Shown one piece after another: positions 11,230-21,817 of a stretch of 64,000 nucleotides of DNA. Origin of the DNA: Procambarus clarkii. Lineage: Eukaryota; Arthropoda; Malacostraca; Decapoda; Cambaridae. Numbering within the stretch: position 1 is the first letter of the stretch; each line of letters opens with the position of its first letter. The notes beneath the pieces are model-generated. The model did no database searches. It worked only from the letters and a program-made list of their open reading frames with translations, and was not told the origin of the DNA. A program made the position numbers and the translations under genes. The DNA lies in the NCBI RefSeq assembly GCF_040958095.1, contig NC_091188.1, positions 36,994,213-37,058,212 on the forward strand, read 5' to 3'.

Positions 11230-11494
11230 GTCTTCGTGGTGTAGTGGTAAGACACTCGCCTGGCGTTCCGCGAGCGCTATGTCATGGGTTCATATCCTGG
11301 CCGGGGTGGATTTACTGGGCGCAATTCCTTAACTGTAGCCTCTGTTTAACGCAACAGTAAAATGTGCACTTGGATGAAAAAACGATTCTTCGCGGCAGGG
11401 GATCGTATTCCAGGGACCTGCCCGAAACGCTATGCGTACTAGTGGCTGTACAAGAATGTAACAACTCTTCTATATATCTCTAAAAAAAAAAAAA
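11230..11494 (+). mobile_element. SINE-3 (tRNA-derived), copy 1
   Basis: A tRNA-like head with a box A-like GTGGTGTAGTGG and box B-like GGGTTCATATCC, followed by a body of about 170 bp and a poly(A)-rich end near 11482. It interrupts the CR1 ORF2 reading, which resumes at 11495 with CTTTCATATGAAG. A second copy lies on the minus strand at 44465-44714 and agrees base for base over most of its length. Transcription by RNA polymerase III is inferred from the internal boxes. Confidence 0.85.
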
Positions 11495-11610
11495 GTCTTT
11501 CATATGAAGAAAGATTAACAAAGCTTAAATATCATACCCTGGAAAGGCGGAGAATTAGGGGTGACGTGATAGATTAAAATTAAAGCGTATTAAAAGTATC
11601 ACCACAGAGG
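11495..11610 (+). pseudogene. CR1 copy C, distal remnant
   Basis: Continuation of copy C after SINE-3: CATATGAAGAAAGATTAAC and the LERRRIRG-like stretch are readable, then the sequence decays with a stop and a deletion before joining ORF1-H-type sequence near 11615. Confidence 0.75.
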
Positions 11611-11614
11611 TATC

Positions 11615-11914
11615 AACACAGATGGTCCAGAGGTACAGCCTGTGCACACTGGACCATCACTACTCCATATGCAAGGCAACAGTCCATCACTGCTTGCTCT
11701 GTGATGGCAATCACCCCGTAATTTCCTACCGCTGCCCCCGCAGACAGGAAATCATCAAGGCCCAGGTTGAAGCCAAAAGAAACAACTCGTCTACCTCCTC
11801 GACCAGAGCCCCAAGCGTTCAACTCACCACCTTAGCTCTCACTAAACGACCAGAAGACTTTCCGGTCCTACCAACATGTGGCTCCTCCCAGCAGGCGACA
11901 CAACCTTCTCATTG
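11615..11914 (+). pseudogene. LINE ORF1 zinc-knuckle region (ORF1-H copy 2, part 1)
   Basis: About 98 open codons with a Cys/His pattern: YSLC...HHYSIC, then CLLCDGNHPVISYRCP, matching the C-x2-C-x3/4-H-x4/6-C knuckles of I- and Jockey-type LINE ORF1 proteins, which bind the element RNA. A basic, Ser-rich stretch follows. At 11914 it is interrupted by CR1 copy D and the frame continues at 14203 (PSH then CGPKVPQ). It is part 1 of one ORF1 copy in four pieces (parts at 14203, 17022 and 21074). Confidence 0.75.
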
Positions 11915-14023
11915 ACCAGCGATAGGTGACCTAAATGGGGATTTCGATGTGGATTCAATATATAACTTATTTAAGAATATTCTAAACAAAGCACAGGAAC
12001 GTAGTATACCATACAAATTGAATAGATCGAATACTAATGACCCAAAGTGGATAACAAAGAATTTGAAGAACCTTATAGGTAAAAAGAGAGCTTGGTACAA
12101 AAGGATTAAAAATGGGGAGGTCACTTTAGAACAAGAATTCGTACAACTGGTTAGAAATGTTAAAAAAGAGATTAGGAAAGCAAAAAGAAACTATGAAGTT
12201 CGCATAGCAGGGCAAGCAAAGACAAATCCTAAAGGGTTTTTTCAGTTATATCGTACCAAGACTAGGGAAAGGATAGGTCCATTAAAAACTGAGACAGGTC
12301 AAATAACAGATAGTGATGAAGAGATGAGTAGTATTTTTAATAAATATTTTGTATCTGTATTTACTGAAGAGGAACTTAACAATATGCCTTCTGCCGAACA
12401 AGTCTATGTGGGTGGGGACGAGGACAGGTTGACGAGTTTAGCAGTTACCAGGGAGGATGTTCTTAAACAAATAGTAAAACTCAAACCAAACAAATCCCCA
12501 GGGCCGGATGAAGTGTTTGCCAGGGTGCTTAAAGAATGCAAAGAGGAGCTTTGTGACCCACTGTCAACCATATTTAATAAATCAATAGAGACAGGCAGAG
12601 TGCCAGAGTTTTGGAAAGTTGCTAATGTGATACCAGTTTTTAAGAAAGGAGATAGATCACTTGCGTCTAACTATCGACCAATTAGCCTAACGTCTATTGT
12701 GGGAAAGTTACTCGAATCTATAATAGCAAATAAAATTCGTCTTCATCTTGAAAAACATAAATTAATAATTGAGTCGCAACATGGTTTTATAAATGGCCGT
12801 TCATGTTTAACAAATTTGTTATCTTTTTATTCTAGGATTGTTGAGGCAGTTGATAGTGGTAAGGATTGCGATGTTGTATACCTTGACTTTAGCAAAGCTT
12901 TTGATACAGTGCCACATTAAAGACTGATTAAAAAGATAGAGTCTCATGGTATTGGGGGTGCTATACTAAGCTGGATTAGGGCATGGCTATACCAAAGGAA
13001 ACAGAGAGTTAGTATAAATGGAATCAAGTCAGAGTGGGAAAATGTTGTAAGTGGAGTGCCTCAAGGCTCTGTCCTGGGACCTCTGTTGTTTATAATATAT
13101 ATAAATGATTTAGATTCAGGTTTGAGTAGCAACATTTGCAAATTTGCCGATGATACGAAAATCGGTAGGGAAATTAATTCGGAGGAGGACTCACTATCAC
13201 TTCAAGTTGATCTAGATAGGGTTTTGAAATGGTCAAAGGATTGGCAGATGCAGTTTAATGCTGATAAATGTAAAGTTCTGAGGTTAGGTAATGATGATAG
13301 AGTTACAAGATACGAGCTAGATGGTGTTGTGATTGCGAAGTCGGATTGCGAAAGGGATCTGGGAGTTATGATTAGTAAGAATTTAAAACAAAAGGATCAA
13401 TGCATAAATGTTCGTAATAAGGCAAATCGGACACTTGGATTTATTAATCGCAGCGTTAGTAACAAGACACCTGGTGTGGTTCTCAAGCTATATCTTGCTC
13501 TAGTTAGGCCCCATTTAGATTATGCAGTTCAGTTTTGGTCGCCATATTATAGAATGGATATAAATTCACTTGAACGTGTCCAGCGTAGGATGACTAAGTT
13601 AATTCCCCAAATTAGAAATCTTTCATATGAAGAAAGATTAACTAAGCTTAAGTTGCATTCACTGGAAAGGCGAAGAGTTAGGGGTGACATGATAGAGGTT
13701 TACAAGTGGATGAATGGACATAACCGGGGGGATATTAATAGGGTATTAAAAGTATCAACACAGGACAGAACACGAAACAATGGATATAAATTGGATAAGT
13801 TTAGATTTAGGAAAGACTTGGGTAAATACTGGTTCAGTAACAGGGTTGTTGATTTGTGGAACCAATTGCCGCGTAACATTGTGGAGGTGGGGTCCCTAGA
13901 TTGTTTCAAGCACGGGTTGGACAAGTATGTGAGTGGGATCGGGTGGTTATAGAATAGGAGCTGCCTCGTATGGGCCAATAGGCCTTCTGCAGTTACCTTT
14001 GTTCTTATGTTCTTATGTTCTTA
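11915..14023 (+). pseudogene. CR1-type LINE, 5'-truncated ORF2 with one nonsense mutation (copy D)
   Basis: Starts inside ORF2 at AIGDLNGDFDVD, so the endonuclease is missing, and runs through the whole reverse transcriptase to the octamer tail at about 14000-14023. The frame is broken only once: the Glu codon after TVPH is TAA at 12918-12920. Otherwise 11949-13952 is open and very close to copies B and F, with LDFSKAFD and FADD intact. The insertion sits in ORF1-H copy 2 with a 4-bp duplication ATTG (11911-11914 and 14203-14206). A young, 5'-truncated copy. Confidence 0.92.
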
Positions 14024-14202
14024 AGTAACAGGGTTGTTGATTTGTGGAACCAATTGCCGCGTAACATTGTGGAGGTGGGGTCCCTCGATTGTTTCAAGCA
14101 CGGGTTGGACAAGTATATGAGTGGGATTGGGTGGTTATAGAATAGGAGCTGCCTCGTATGGGCCAACAGGCCTTCTGCAGTTGCCTTTGTTCTTATGTTC
14201 TT
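14024..14202 (+). pseudogene. CR1 3'-end fragment (180 bp)
   Basis: A second, shorter CR1 3' end placed directly behind the tail of copy D: coding for the NRVVDLWNQLPRN to GIGWL end, the 3' UTR and an octamer tail ending at 14202. It lies in the same orientation as D and shares D's outer right border. It may be a tandem capture during one insertion event. Confidence 0.85.
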
Positions 14203-14547
14203 ATTGTGGACCCAAGGTCCCACAGACTTCTTCACAGCCCCCTGCATCACGTGCTGGCATTATCCCTGGTCTTCTTAAACTAGCGGAAAGGCTTGCAGGA
14301 CCAGACAACCAGCACTTTGTCAGTGAACTAAACGCATTATACATAGACAATGGCCTGGCCCCCATCATAGCCACTAGCGTAAATCTCACTGCCTCCTCTA
14401 CCACTCCGGAGACTACCACCAGGACGACCAGGTGGTCAACTTCAACACCGACTCCAGAACCGCCCATGACCCGGGCGACACAAACAGAGGTAATTCCTTC
14501 TCCAGCTCCCAACACTCCTACCATCACTATCTCAGCAGCCGCGCTAG
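14203..14547 (+). pseudogene. LINE ORF1 (ORF1-H copy 2, part 2)
   Basis: Continues part 1 in frame: CGPKVPQTSSQPPASRAGI, then the same ASRAGIIPGLL...TISAAALA sequence as copy 1 at 7134. It is cut at 14547 by the I-type LINE, with an 8-bp target duplication CGCGCTAG (14540-14547 and 17022-17029). Confidence 0.75.
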
Positions 14548-14761
14548 CTGTTGTTGTTGTTAAAGATTTAGCTACTTCAGGACGAAGTGTCCATGTAGCA
14601 CGGGCTATGGTGAGCCCGTAATTGAGTTTGGTTATACATGATAACCTTTTTCCTGTGATATTTGGGTCTAAGTTTAAAATGGAGGAGAGGACTTCTCCTT
14701 TTTCCCTGCTTATTTATCGCTTCTGTTTTAGTGCACTGGTTTTAATCTTGTTTTATTAACA
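14548..14761 (-). repeat. I-1 LINE 3' UTR with paired terminal hairpins
   Basis: On the minus strand the UTR ends with a 7-bp stem-loop (ACGGGCT...AGCCCGT), a second diverged hairpin starting GCTAC and ending GTAGC, then TAAATCTTTAACAACAACAACAG. The same terminal design occurs at 21505-21570, 43268-43346, 43853-44175 and 44285-44342, so it is probably the signal read by the reverse transcriptase. Confidence 0.75.
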
Positions 14762-17021
14762 TTATCTTGGTGGCGGATGTAGATGCAGAATGCTCACTAA
14801 TGAGTCCCATTCCTCAACAGCTTTTCTAATCATTGTAGTTGCGGTGGAATGTGCATCTAATGCAGCTGCTGTCGTTGGATTAATGTAGAGTTTGATGCGC
14901 AGGGGTTCAGTAGCTTCACATTCCAGTAAGTAGTGCAACAGCGGCGCCTCTGCTTCAGTTTCACAGATGTGACACTCTTTAACTATTGGGTTCATTACCT
15001 CCCAGCAGCACTTGTAACCAAGTCTGAGTCTGTGTATGGCTACTGCAATGTCTCTGGATATCTTATTGCCAGGCTTGAAAGAGGAGTAACCAGTGGCTTG
15101 TTCGTACCATATCGCAGTGGATCTTCCTTCTGCTACTTTGGCTCTGTGGCGACTTTTGATAGTTGAGAATATTTTCTTCTTGATTTGCTTCTTTATCTGT
15201 GAGAAACTTGGAGGTATTTGAACCTGTACAACAGGAAGAGCAGTGGCAGTTTTTGCCAGTGAGTCTGCCTTTTCATTACCATCTATGCCAATGTGACTTG
15301 GTATCCAATTTAGAGTGATTGACAGCCCTCGATTATGGGCATCTTTTCCTATATGTTGAATTTCTGGGAGATGTATATTATCTCTGTACTGACTGGATAA
15401 CAATGCCTGGAGCGAAGATTTAGAGTCTGTATGAATGATGACATCATGTAAATTATTCTCAATTGTATAGTTTATTGCCTCCTTCAGGGCATATAATTCG
15501 GTTTGCAATGTTGAACACCCACTATTCATGCTCCAGTAAGCTTCATGGTTGGTAGTGTAAACTGCTGCCCCAGCAGAACCTTTTTCTTGATCAACTGATC
15601 CGTCTGTGAAGATGTGAGTCGTTGTGGGTCTAGAGATAGTTTCCATTTGTTGCTCTATTACTTCCTTGAGCCTCTGCGGGTCACATGCTGATATTTTAAC
15701 TGGTAATCTTTCAATGATTATCATTAGATTCGATTCTTCCCATGGAGGAGGCTGTCGAAAGTGTTGATATGGTCTATCTTCCCCTTTGTTTTTAATGGTC
15801 CATTTCATGTCCATTTTCTCTAAAATCTTGACCACATTATCCATCCATGAGCTTGTTCTATACTGTAGGTTTTTCTGAAAGGATCTCTGTATGCTGTCTT
15901 TGATTGACAGCCTGGCGGTTGTTCCAGTAAGTTTTCCTATTATGGTGGCTATCCTTTGTTTCATTCTGTTTTCTAATGCTGGTAAATTGGTTTCCATTCT
16001 AAGGTTCTCTCTACGCGTCCATATAGGTGCTCCCAGCATTGTTCTCAGAGCATCATTTTGAGACACTTCCAGTTTCTCCCATTGGTTATCACTGAGGGAT
16101 GTAAGAGCAGGAGCAGCATAGTCGATGAGTGACCTAACTGCTTGAACGTAGTACATTTTGAGTTCCGGGGAGCCGGTCGGCCGAGCGGACAGCACGCTGG
16201 ACTTGTGATCCTGTGGTCCTGGGTTCGATCCCAGGCGCCGGCGAGAAACAATGGGCAGAGTTTCTTTCACCCTATGCCCCTGTTACCTAGCAGTAAAATA
16301 GGTACCTGGGTGTTAGTCAGCTGTCACGGGCTGCTTCCTGGGGGTGGAGGTCTGGTCGAGGACCGGGCCGCGGGGACACTTAAAAAAAAAAACCGAAATC
16401 ATCTCAAGATAACCTACATCCACTGGTAGAGATGCACCCTCTCTAAGACTGGTCAGAGAGCGCAAAGCTGAGTTTCTGGCTTTACAGCGTTGCCGAAGAT
16501 ATTCAATTTCTTGAGTGAATTTCAACTGGTTGTCTATTATGACTCCTAGGAATTGAAAAGAGGTAACCCACTCAATTTCTTGTCCTTGTATTGCCAGTCT
16601 GATGTCTTGAGTTCTCATTTTAACGGCCATTGCTTTTGTTTATTGCTGTTTATTTTCACTGCTATGCGTTCCGCTTCCTTGCTGATAATATCTAGGCATT
16701 TTTGTGCATGGTTCCTTGCACCTTTGCCATTGATGATGACCACAAAGTCGTCTGCATAGTTAAGAAGTTTGGTTTTTGGTAGCTTGAGCTTCATGAATTG
16801 TTCCATGAGACAGTTGAAGAGGAAGGGGCTTAGTATTCCTCCCTGCGGAGTTCCATTTTCCAGCCTCTTTGAGGTCGATGTTTTTCCTTAGAATTTGACT
16901 TTATCTTCTCGGTTAAGCAGGCTTCCTTTGGCAAAAGCAAGAGCGTGTCCTTTGATTTCCTTATCCACAAGGCAGCACAGTGTAGCTGGAGCACTAGCTA
17001 ACTCGAAGGCTTTTTCAAGCT
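14762..17021 (-). pseudogene. I-type LINE ORF2: reverse transcriptase C-terminal part plus RNase H (I-1)
   Basis: A 5'-truncated ORF2 entering inside the reverse transcriptase (KAFELASAP near 17010), with NGTPQGGILSP near 16850 and catalytic YADD within 16615-16806, then thumb sequence. After the SINE-1 interruption (16166-16413) the frame continues from 16165 to 14762 (SLIDYAAPAL onward). The RNase H domain has all four acidic positions: FTDGS, TELYAL, HTDSKS and GNEKAD. A Cys/His motif (CHIC...HYLLEC) and PPPR end the protein. RNase H plus a C-terminal zinc motif places it in the I superclade. Truncation, a stop near 16890 and the SINE make it non-functional. Confidence 0.9.
16166..16413 (+). 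mobile_element. SINE-1 (tRNA-derived), copy 1
   Basis: The head folds as a tRNA-like structure: 5' GCCGG pairs with CCGGC, an anticodon-like loop CTTGTGA, box A region GGCCGAGCGGA and box B GGTTCGATCC (16222-16231). The body (AATGGGCAGAGTTTCTTTCAC to GGGCTGCTTCCTGG) is shared with SINE-2. The 3' segment (GACCGGGCCGCGGGGACAC, an A-run, ATCTCAAGATAACC) matches the 3' end of LINE-C. It splits the I-1 LINE ORF2. Confidence 0.9.
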
Positions 17022-17079
17022 CGCGCTAGCAGACGTGCTGTTTACAAACGATAACAGCACCACCAGCGCTCCTGAAATA
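17022..17079 (+). pseudogene. LINE ORF1 (ORF1-H copy 2, part 3)
   Basis: Short island beginning with the right copy of the CGCGCTAG target duplication and reading LADVLFTNDNSTTSAPEI, as in copy 1 at 7432-7490. It is ended by the octamer tail of CR1 fragment E at 17080. Confidence 0.78.
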
Positions 17080-17535
17080 AGAACATAAGAACATAAGAAC
17101 AAAGGTAACTGCAGAAGGCCTATTGGCCCATTCGAGGCAGCTCCTATTCTATAACCACCCAATCCCACTCATATACTTGTCCAACCCGCGCTTGAAACAA
17201 TCGAGGGACCCCACCTCCACCACGTTACGCGGCAATTGGTTCCACAAATCAACAACCCTGTTACTGAACCAGTATTTACCCAAGTCTTTCCTAAATCTAA
17301 ACTTATCCAATTTATACCCATTATTTCGTGTTCTGTCCTGTGTTGATACTTTTAATACCCTATTAATATCCCCCTTGTTATGTCCATTCACCCACTTGTA
17401 AACCTCTATCATGTCGCCCCTAACTCTTCGCCTTTCCAGTGAATGCAACTTAAGCTTTGTTAATCTTTCTTCATATGAAAGATTTCTAATTTGGGGAATT
17501 AACTTAGTCATCCTACGCTGGACACGTTCAAGTGA
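17080..17535 (-). pseudogene. CR1 3'-end fragment (copy E)
   Basis: Octamer tail at the left, 3' UTR, and about 130 C-terminal codons of ORF2 up to the LERVQRRMTK region. It stops exactly where the tail of copy F begins (17536). Slightly more diverged from B than F is. Confidence 0.88.
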
Positions 17536-20521
17536 ACATAAGAACATAAGAACAAAGGTAACTGCAGAAGGCCTATTGGCCCATACGAGGCTGCTCCTAT
17601 TCTATAACCACCCAATCCCTCTCATATACTTGTCCAACCCGTGCTTGAAACAATCGAGGGACCCCACCTCCACAATGTTACGCGGCAATTGGTTCCACAA
17701 ATCAACAACCCTGTTACTGAACCAGTATTTACCCAAGTCTTTCCTAAATCTAAACTTATCCAATTTATATCCATTGTTTCGTGTTCTGTCCTGTGTTGAT
17801 ACTTTTAATACCCTATTAATATCCCCCCGGTTATGTCCATTCATCCACTTGTAAACCTCTATCATGTCACCCCTAACTCTTCGCCTTTCCAGTGAATGCA
17901 ACTTAAGCTTTGTTAATCTTTCTTCATATGAAAGATTTCTAATTTGGGGAATTAACTTAGTCATCCTACGCTGGACACGTTCAAGTGAATTTATATCCAT
18001 TCTATAATATGGCGACCAAAACTGAACTGCATAATCTAAATGGGGCCTAACTAGAGCAAGATATAGCTTGAGAACCACACCAGGTGTCTTGTTACTAACG
18101 CTGCGATTAATAAATCCAAGTGTCCGATTTGCCTTATTACGAACATTTATGCATTGATCCTTTTGTTTTAAATTCTTACTAATCATAACTCCCAGATCCC
18201 TTTCGCAATTCGACTTCGCAATCACAACACCATCTAGCTCGTATCTTGTAACTCTATCATCATTACCTAACCTCAGAACTTTACATTTATCAGCATTAAA
18301 CTGCATCTGCCAATCCTTTGACCATTTCAAAACCCTATCTAGATCAACTTGAAGTGATAGTGAGTCCTCCTCCGAATTAATTTCCCTACCGATTTTCGTA
18401 TCATCGGCAAATTTGTAAATGTTGCTACTCAAACCTGAATCTAAATCATTTATATATATTATAAACAACAGAGGTCCCAGGACAGAGCCTTGAGGCACTC
18501 CACTTACAACATTTTCCCACTCTGACTTGATTCCATTTATACTAACTCTCTGTTTCCTTTGGTATAGCCATGCCCTAATCCAGCTTAATATAGCACCCCC
18601 AATACCATGAGACTCTATTTTTTTAATCAGTCTTTCATGTGGCACTGTATCAAAAGCTTTGCTAAAGTCAAGGTATACAACATCGCAATCCTTACCACTA
18701 TCAACTGCCTCAACAATGCTAGAATAAAAAGATAACAAATTTGTTAAACATGAACGGCCATTTATAAAACCATGTTGAGACTCAATTATTAATTTATGTT
18801 TTTCAAGATGAAGACGAATTTTATTTGCTATTATAGATTCGAGTAACTTTCCCACAATAGACGTTAGGCTAATTGGTCGATAGTTAGACGCAAGTGATCT
18901 ATCTCCTTTCTTAAAAACTGGTATCACATTAGCAACTTTCCAAAACTCTGGCACTCTGCCTGACTCTATTGATTTATTAAATATGGTTGACAGTGGGTCA
19001 CAAAGCTCCTCTTTGCATTCTTTAAGCACCCTGGCAAACACTTCATCCGGCCCTGGGGATTTGTTTGGTTTGAGTTTTACTATTTGTTTAAGAACATCCT
19101 CCCTGGTAACTGCTAAACTCGTCAACCTGTCCTCGTCCCCACCCACATAGACTTGTTCGGCTGAAGGCATATTGTTAAGTTCCTCTTTAGTAAATACAGA
19201 TACAAAATATTTATTAAAAATACTACTCATCTCTTCATCACTATCTGTTATTTGACCTGTATCAGTTTTTAATGGACCTATCCTTTCCCTAGTCTTAGTA
19301 CGATATAACTGAAAAAAACCTTTAGGATTTGTCTTTGCTTGCCCTGCTATGCGAACTTCATAGTTTCTTTTTGCTTTCCTTATCTCTTTTTTAACATTTC
19401 TAACCAGTTGTACGAATTCCTGTTCTAAAGTGACCTCCCCATTTTTAATCCTTTTGTACCAAGCTCTCTTTTTACCTATAAGGTTCTTCAAATTCTTTGT
19501 TATCCACTTTGGGTCATTAGTATTCGATCTATTCAATTTGTATGGTATACTACGTTCCTGTGCTTTGTTTAGAATATTCTTAAATAAGTTATATATTGAA
19601 TCCACATCGAAATCCCCATTTAAGTCACCTATCGCTGGGTTCATGTCTCGCTCCAAGACCGGCCCACACCCCATACCCAAGACTTTCCAATCAATTTGAC
19701 CCAAAAAATTTCTTAGGCTATTAAAATCAGCTTTTCGAAAATCTGGCACTTTAACAGAATTTTCTCCTACTGGTCTATTCCATTCTATGCTAAATCTGAT
19801 TTCTTTGTGATCACTGTTCCCTAGCTCACTCCCTATTTCGATGTCATTAATTTGCGTTTCCCTGTTAGTTAACACTAAATCTAAAATATTATTTTCCCGT
19901 GTTGGTTCCTTAATGTGTTGCGTAAGAAAGCAATCGTCAATTAATTCTAGAAAATCTTCTGCTTCACTATTCCCTGTTTTGTTCAACCAGTTTATTCCGC
20001 TAAAATTAAAGTCACCCATGACATAAATACTGTAAGATCTAGATGCTCTAGATATTTCATCCCATAGGTGCTTTGCTTCCATTCTGTCTAAATTTGGTGG
20101 CCTATATATTACTCCTATTATAATATTATTAGCTTTTTCGTTTAATTCTATCCAAATAGTTTCTGTGTGTGGCTCTGTTTTGATTCCCTCTTTGAGACTA
20201 CATTTCAAATTGTCCCTAACATATATGGCTACTCCACCTCCTCGTCTAATATATCTATCTGTGTGAAATAGTTTAAATCCGTATATTTGATATTCAGCTA
20301 ATAGTTTTTTCTGTGCAGACAAGAGCATTTAATTCGTTAATTTTATTTCTTAGACTTCTACTGTTAGTGTAATATACCCTAAGTGAATTGTTATTTTGTG
20401 GACCTTCTCTTTCCCTGATCGTTTTGCCAATTCCTTTCTCCCACAAACACATACTTTTATTACCTCCTTCCTCCAAATCAATTCCCATACCTCTATCTAC
20501 TAACAGTTTAAACCCAAACAA
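17536..20521 (-). pseudogene. CR1-type LINE ORF2 with 50-bp endonuclease deletion (copy F)
   Basis: Tail and 3' UTR occupy 17536-17601. The ORF2 frame is open from 17602 to 20328 (908 codons): endonuclease from LLAEYQIYG onward with GDFNF and SDH, then the whole reverse transcriptase with LDFSKAFD and FADD. Compared with copy B, 50 bp are missing near 20305 between two TTTTTT-like runs. This removes the ALTETWM segment with catalytic Glu and shifts the frame, so the N-terminal 75 codons (20294-20521) are in another frame. Apart from this, B and F differ at only a few residues. Confidence 0.92.
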
Positions 20522-21073
20522 ACACCTCTAACCACTTCTTCCAACGAGTTCGCAACAGCAACAACCCCAGCTCTCGATAGATGCACCCCATCACGAGCAT
20601 ACATTTCATTTCTTCCATAGAAGTGTTCCCAGTTGTCTATGAAAGATATTGCATTTGATTTGCAATATCTTTCCAGCCGGCAATTGACACCAAGTGCCCT
20701 CGATATCCATTCATTTCCCACTCCCTTTCTTGGAAGAATGCCACATATGATCGGGATTCCTCCCTTGCTCCTAACTAATTCTATGGCTGTTTTATACCTC
20801 TGAATCAGTTCCTCACTCCTAACTCGACCAACATCATTTCCTCCCACGCTAATGCAAATAATGGGATTGTTCCCATTACCAGCCATAATATCATTCATGT
20901 TGTTTATAATATCACCAATGCCAGCTCCGGGATAGCAAACCCTTAACCTGTTCCCCCTATCTCTAGCACAAAACGCACTATCCAAATACCTTATCTGGGA
21001 ATCTCCCACAACTAATGTTTGCTTAGGTACCTTTACTTTCTGAGGGGCCTGCGCTTCCTTTCTCTTCGTTGCT
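20500..21073 (-). pseudogene. CR1-type LINE ORF1, esterase domain (copy F, 5'-truncated)
   Basis: Esterase portion of ORF1 with VVGDSQIRYLD, YPGAGIGDI, VGGNDVG and ARDGVHLSRAG, hence all catalytic positions, and the same overlap with ORF2 as copy B. The coiled coil is absent: the element is truncated near 21073 where ORF1-H sequence resumes. Compared with B it lacks two codons (KVP for KVKEVP) and has SAFCARD for RTFCARD. Confidence 0.88.
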
Positions 21074-21361
21074 ACAACCACCAATCAACACCACTAAACT
21101 ACAACCACCACTACAAATAGCTACAACCACCAATCAACGACACCTAAACCTACCTAAGGCTGCGAGTTGAAAGACAAAAACGCCCACTACGGAGGTTACG
21201 GACTCCTCAGACGAGGAAATCATAGTAGGAGCTCCACCGACGCATCACAAATACGACACCTACACGGTTCAAGACTTCCTCATGGAGGCCACGTCACCAA
21301 ACTCTAACGACAGCACTGCTCAGCCAAAGTCGCAGGCAAAGAAAAAACGGAAAACCTAGAG
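21074..21361 (+). pseudogene. LINE ORF1 (ORF1-H copy 2, part 4, C-terminus)
   Basis: Picks up the ATTTNQRHLNLPKA stretch that follows part 3 and ends with the same KKKRKT and stop as copy 1. A local duplication of about 19 bp (GCTACAACCACCAATCAAC at about 21071 and 21118) sits at the CR1 border and may be part of the insertion footprint. With insertions removed, parts 1-4 give one almost continuous ORF1. Confidence 0.75.
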
Positions 21362-21570
21362 TCGAAATCTACACTAACCCCACCAGCTCCATAACTGGTA
21401 TAGCCAGCCCTCCAGGCTGAAAACCATCATGAAGACCCCCATCCGTCGCCTGATCTCTAGTATCAGCCACTGATACAGATAATTGCTCCAAAGAGCCTCC
21501 ACTTACGGGCTCACCACAGCCCGTGCTACTGGAACCTATTGTTCTGAGTAGCTTAATCTAAAACAACAAC
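21362..21570 (+). repeat. ORF1-H 3' UTR with paired terminal hairpins
   Basis: About 150 bp after the ORF1 stop the sequence reaches ACGGGCT-CACCAC-AGCCCGT, a hairpin, then a second stem (GCTACT...AGTAGC) and TTAATCTAAAACAACAAC. No ORF2 lies between ORF1 and this 3' end. The stretch CTAGTATCAGCCACTGATAC resembles the body of SINE-7 at 44235. Confidence 0.7.
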
Positions 21571-21817
21571 ATTTCTTCATATGAAAGATTTCTAATTTGG
21601 GGAATTAACTTAGTCATCCAACGCTTGACACGTTCAAGTGAATTTATAACCATTCTATAATACGGCGACCAAAACTGAACTGCATAATCTAAATGGGGCC
21701 TAACCAGAGCAAGATATAGCTTAAGAACCACACCAGGTGTCTTGTTACTAACGCTTCGATTAATAAATCCCAGTGTCCTATTCGCCTTATTACGAACATT
21801 CATGCATTGATCCTTTT

